From Liolophura sinensis (lineage: Eukaryota > Mollusca > Polyplacophora > Chitonida > Chitonidae): a DNA stretch of 60,000 nucleotides. Under the pieces are notes generated by a model, which was not told where the DNA came from, made no database searches, and saw nothing but the letters and a program-made list of their open reading frames with translations. The translations under genes and the position numbers were made by a program. Shown piece by piece: positions 59,026-60,000 of this stretch. The stretch spans positions 17,907,385-17,967,384 of the forward strand of contig NC_088295.1 in the NCBI RefSeq assembly GCF_032854445.1, in the 5' to 3' direction. Positions within the stretch are counted from its first letter, which is position 1, and every line of letters begins with the position of its first letter.

Positions 59026-59180
59026 ATTATTTATTTATTTTGGAATTAACGCCGTATTGAAGAAAATATTTCATTTGTATGTACCACGGCGCCAGCGTTA
59101 TTGTTGGAGGAAACCGGGTAGAGCACGGGGGAAACCCACGACTGTATCCATAGGTTGCTCGCAGACCTTCCCACGTATAC
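59026..59180 (-). mobile_element. SINE-A, head lost
   Basis: On +, 'ttatttatttattttggaat' 'taacgccgtattgaag', 'gcgccagcgttattgttgga', 'gaaacccacgactgtatcca' to 'gcagaccttcccacgtata'. Confidence 0.8.
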
Positions 59181-59271
59181 AACAAAAAAAAGTGAAGTAC
59201 AGTAACATGCATTATGCAAATGAAATTAATGCCTCAAAATGGCTGTTTCAAGGCAATATGTACACTGTGCT

Positions 59272-59306
59272 ATATATATATATATATATTATATATATAT
59301 ATATAA
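59272..59306. repeat. (TA)n microsatellite
   Basis: About 17 TA units with one phase break. The rest of 59310-60000 has short open frames with (TA)-derived YIYIYI runs and no supported gene. Confidence 0.9.
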
Positions 59307-60000
59307 AACAGTAAAAACATACATTGGTTGGTGTATAGGTCTATACATACTTTTGAAAGTAAAGCATGTTATATGCCTGAGGATGGCACTCTCTCCAAAG
59401 AACCTTAACTGTATATAAGGTATTATGTAAGTCATGTACATTAGTACCATTGTCAATAATCTGTGCTCCTATGTATGGTGGCTCATAGCATCCATTTTTG
59501 ACAGCTATCAGCCACCATACCTATGTACAGACATCAATAAAAACAGGCCAGTATATGGTGTAATGTGTTACGGGTATGTTGTGTATTTATGTCTTCATTG
59601 TCCATTCATTGATCTCTGTTGTGACGCTGTGTACAAAGAAATGCCCAAATCGATCAAAACGTTCCTTTGGTTTTCTCACACATACATATATATACATATA
59701 TATATTTACCATATTTCTTTTGGTATTTATGTTAAACCTATTGGCTGGCAATTTCTTGTCGATCCATCATCTGTTTGCAGTCGTTTATAGGTGAACATAG
59801 GTCTTATATTCATACCATGAATGGCGCGCTTTTTCACGTGGGTGTCAAAAGATTTTCGATTTGGGTATTTCAAAACAGTGTCTGTCTACATGAAATGTTC
59901 CACAATTTGCTTCAAAGCTTTGACAGTAAGATATTGATTGACAGGTGGAGAATAAAGTATGAAACATAACATCTAACACCTCACAGCTTCATATATATGA

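Overview
This is an intron-rich, AT-rich animal nuclear DNA window. It has dispersed short exons with GT-AG introns, tRNA-derived SINEs, MITE-like elements, many minisatellites and (TA)n tracts. The SINE families, with heads such as 'ggctcagttggt...gtgagttcaagtcc' and tails such as 'acaccaatcaaataaata' or 'gacgttaaaccccaagcac', are ones I associate with molluscs. A mollusc, perhaps a bivalve, is my best guess; this rests on recall, not on a search.

Four genes can be supported. (1) Positions 1-13385, + strand: the 3' three-quarters or so of CCDC57, a coiled-coil centrosome/centriolar-satellite protein. Seventeen exons join without a phase error into 870 codons including the stop; the 5' part lies left of the window. 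(2) 15228-25559, - strand: complete NUF2, the Ndc80-complex kinetochore protein, with 11 coding exons and 450 aa, convergent with CCDC57. (3) 26228-28205, + strand: complete ELP6, an Elongator subunit, with two coding exons and 272 aa. It is head-to-head with NUF2 across about 630 bp that must act as a bidirectional promoter. (4) 35670-41098, + strand: a two-exon gene for a 122-aa secreted protein with a signal peptide and 14 regularly spaced cysteines in the mature part. I do not recognise its family.

Layout: 1-13385 CCDC57; 13386-15227 convergent 3' ends with a diverged SINE; 15228-26227 NUF2 and the shared promoter, with several SINEs in introns; 26228-28340 ELP6; 28340-35600 mostly empty; 35600-41906 the secreted-protein gene, with a 5-kb intron carrying a SINE and a 37-bp satellite; 41907-60000 gene-poor, with SINEs, two inverted-repeat elements, two minisatellites, a promoter-like CRE plus TATA block and one good orphan exon candidate.

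The most unusual thing is a repeated pattern. At five exon-intron junctions (four donors in CCDC57, one acceptor in the secreted-protein gene) the junction itself, meaning the last or first exon bases plus the splice site, is tandemly copied into the intron, from 2-3 copies up to about 30. These introns therefore carry rows of decoy splice sites beside the real one. In the cases that could be worked through, only the founder copy gives an open reading frame.
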